Source: Micromonospora sp. Llam0
GTDB lineage: Bacteria; Actinomycetota; Actinomycetes; Mycobacteriales; Micromonosporaceae
Reading direction: 5' to 3'
Assembly (NCBI RefSeq): GCF_003751085.1
Contig: NZ_RJJY01000002.1
Coordinates: 372,001 to 436,000, forward strand
DNA length: 64,000 nucleotides
This document shows positions 62,470 to 64,000 of this stretch, piece after piece. A program made the position numbers and the translations under genes. The notes beneath the pieces were generated by a model. The model made no database searches. It saw only the letters and a list, made by a program, of their open reading frames with translations, and was not told the origin of the DNA. Every line of letters begins with the position of its first letter. Position 1 is the first letter of the stretch.

Positions 62470-62472
62470 CCC

Positions 62473-62964
62473 ATGTCGACTGACCTGCCCATCATCGTGC
62501 TCATCGTCGCCATCGGCCTGCTCATCCTCGGCGGGCTCGGCTACGCCACCAACGCGATCGTCACCGCCAGCCTGCCCACCCCCGACGACGGGCCGGTTGT
62601 CGACGTCGACCAGGCCGGCGACGCCACCGAACTGCTGCCCGCCCAACAGGCCAGCATCGACACCCACATCGGCACCGTGGACCACACCGGGGCGGATGAC
62701 GAGTGGGCCGGCGTACTGCACCAGGCGGTGACGGAGCGGGCCCGGGAGCTGCCCCGCGTGCAGCGTCGGCTGCGGGACGACTGGCGGGAGTTGATCGCCG
62801 ACGACATCCCGCAGCTGCAGCCCACCGCCCGCTACGAGGGCCGGCACTCCGACGAGTCCATCGAGATGCGGATCGTCCCCGCCGGCTGGATGCCACCCAT
62901 CGGCCCGCACCGGATCGCCGCCATGGTCGACAGCACCGCGCAGATGCCGGCGGTGCGCGCCTGA
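62473..62964 (+). CDS. Membrane-anchored hypothetical protein
   Basis: A 163-residue protein with one N-terminal membrane helix (LPIIVLIVAIGLLILGGLGY) and a soluble domain (LHQAVTERARELPRVQRRLRDDW; IRIVPAGWMPPIGPHRI at its end in slightly different form). The stop overlaps the helicase start by one base. It is probably cotranscribed with the helicase. The family is not recognised. Confidence 0.5.
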   Translation: MSTDLPIIVLIVAIGLLILGGLGYATNAIVTASLPTPDDGPVVDVDQAGDATELLPAQQASIDTHIGTVDHTGADDEWAGVLHQAVTERARELPRVQRRLRDDWRELIADDIPQLQPTARYEGRHSDESIEMRIVPAGWMPPIGPHRIAAMVDSTAQMPAVRA

Positions 62965-64000
62965 TGATCAGCACCGACAACGAACTGCGGCTCGCCGACC
63001 TCGTCGGCACCGACACCGACCACGAACCGGCGCCACCAGTCGACACCGAGCCGACACCGGCCACCGGTGGCCTGGTCCTGTCCGGGCAGCAGACCGAAGC
63101 CGCCGACAAGATCCGCGACTGGTACGCCGACGACAGCGACAGCGCGCAGGTCTTCAGGTTGTTCGGGTACGCCGGCACCGGCAAAACCAGCACCGCGCGC
63201 AGCATCGTCGACCAGCTCGGACTGCGCACCGTCCACTACGCCGCCTTCACGGGCAAGGCCGCCTATGTGTTGCGCCAACGCGGCTGCTTCGGGGCGTCGA
63301 CCGTCCACTCGCTGATCTATCAGCCCGTCGAGAAGGTCGTCGAAGAGCTCAACAAGCTACGTCGTCAGCTGCCGGACACCCACGACCCGGACGAGCGTGC
63401 CGAACTCCTCGCCGAAATCCGCCGGCAGCAGCACAAGGCCGACAGCCCGGACTGGATCCTCAAAGACGCATCGGAGCTGGAAGACACCCAGCTGCTCGTC
63501 TTGGACGAGGTGTCCATGGTGGGCGAACGCATGGCCAAGGACCTCCTCGGCTACGGGTGCAAGATCCTGTGCCTCGGCGATCCGGCGCAGCTGCCCCCGG
63601 TTGACGGGGGCGGATGGTTCATCAACGCCCAGCCGAACCATCTACTGACGGAACTCCACCGATCCGCCCTCGACTCCCCGGTGACGAGGATGGCGACCGC
63701 GATCCGAAACTCGGCCCCGGGCGAACGCGACTACGGGGTGTCCGGTCCGGACGGCACCAGCGGACGCGTCAACCAGCTCACCCTGCAAGATCTGCTCACC
63801 TTCGACCAGGTCCTCGTCGGGCGTAACGCCACCCGCTGGCAAGCCGTCCACCTTCTACGGGCGTTGCGCGGACTGATCGGACCGCCGCAGCCCGGTGACC
63901 GGATCATCGTCCTCGCCAACAGCTCTGAGTGTCAGGTGTTCAACGGGCAGCAGTTCGACGTCCTCGACCGGCGCGACGATCCGACCGGACGCAACGACCG
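62964..64000 (+). CDS. RecD/Dda-like DNA helicase (partial, 3' end beyond window)
   Basis: At least 345 residues of an SF1B helicase of the RecD/TraA/Dda group. Motif I is GYAGTGKTS (Lys74), motif II LLVLDEVSM (Asp181), and LCLGDPAQLPPVDGGG with LTELHRS are motifs III and IV. The reading runs off the window edge before the C-terminal UvrD-like domain is complete. Such helicases in phages or conjugative elements unwind DNA during replication or recombination. ATG 62964 follows the upstream stop by a one-base overlap (TGATG). It is the best clue that this operon belongs to a replicating element. Confidence 0.85.
   Translation, partial: MISTDNELRLADLVGTDTDHEPAPPVDTEPTPATGGLVLSGQQTEAADKIRDWYADDSDSAQVFRLFGYAGTGKTSTARSIVDQLGLRTVHYAAFTGKAAYVLRQRGCFGASTVHSLIYQPVEKVVEELNKLRRQLPDTHDPDERAELLAEIRRQQHKADSPDWILKDASELEDTQLLVLDEVSMVGERMAKDLLGYGCKILCLGDPAQLPPVDGGGWFINAQPNHLLTELHRSALDSPVTRMATAIRNSAPGERDYGVSGPDGTSGRVNQLTLQDLLTFDQVLVGRNATRWQAVHLLRALRGLIGPPQPGDRIIVLANSSECQVFNGQQFDVLDRRDDPTGRND

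Overview
The window looks like chromosomal DNA of a high-GC actinomycete, most probably a member of the Micromonosporaceae (Micromonospora or a near relative). The clues are very high GC with strong G/C in third codon positions, frequent GTG starts, a conservon-type operon (sensor kinase, roadblock, DUF742, GTPase), streptogrisin-like and subtilisin-like secreted proteases, and ricin-type lectin domains on secreted glycosidases. The genus is an inference; there is no rRNA gene or other marker here to fix it.

Layout. 0-9 kb: small membrane or lipoproteins, a secreted S1 protease, a DUF1963-like protein, a MmcQ/YjbR protein, a trans-aconitate methyltransferase, a GNAT acetyltransferase, and a membrane-protein/kinase-fold group. 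9-14.5 kb: a 1434-residue multidomain S8 protease and a diacylglycerol-kinase-family lipid kinase. 14.7-19.6 kb: a GH127 and a GH43 enzyme, both with ricin lectin domains, which look like an extracellular arabinan-degrading pair; palindromic LacI-like sites lie upstream. 20-32 kb: mixed regulators and enzymes, including a MerR protein fused to a sliding-clamp-like domain, an AraC regulator divergent from an NAD(P)-binding protein, an esterase, a hemerythrin and peptidase E. 32.4-37.4 kb: BlaI and M56 genes coupled by overlapping codons to cydD and cydC.

37.5-46.2 kb holds the most system-like part. The four-gene conservon (histidine kinase, roadblock, DUF742, GTPase) reads leftward. Facing it is a large Pro/Ala-rich protein whose C-terminus carries the same module as the kinase C-terminus, with AGLPKRVP and LVPG in the same order. 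It may be an unrecognised partner of this membrane-signalling system.

46.7-57.3 kb is a nucleoside uptake and salvage locus: adenosine deaminase, then a leftward operon of a BMP lipoprotein, an ABC ATPase, two permeases, a cytidine deaminase with an extra C-terminal domain, and thymidine phosphorylase. An rRNA guanine methyltransferase and a DUF4272 gene sit between the two parts.

From 57.4 kb to the end the character changes. Two divergent small XRE regulators flank a shared control region that holds two operators of the same design. A tightly overlapping rightward operon of mostly unrecognised genes follows, ending in a RecD/Dda-like helicase cut by the window edge. This is probably the left or control part of a prophage or integrative element. 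No integrase, att site or tRNA is visible, so its limits are unknown.

No rRNA, tRNA or CRISPR array was seen. Many intergenic spaces hold perfect long-stem hairpins without a U-tract, as is common for terminators in this kind of genome.
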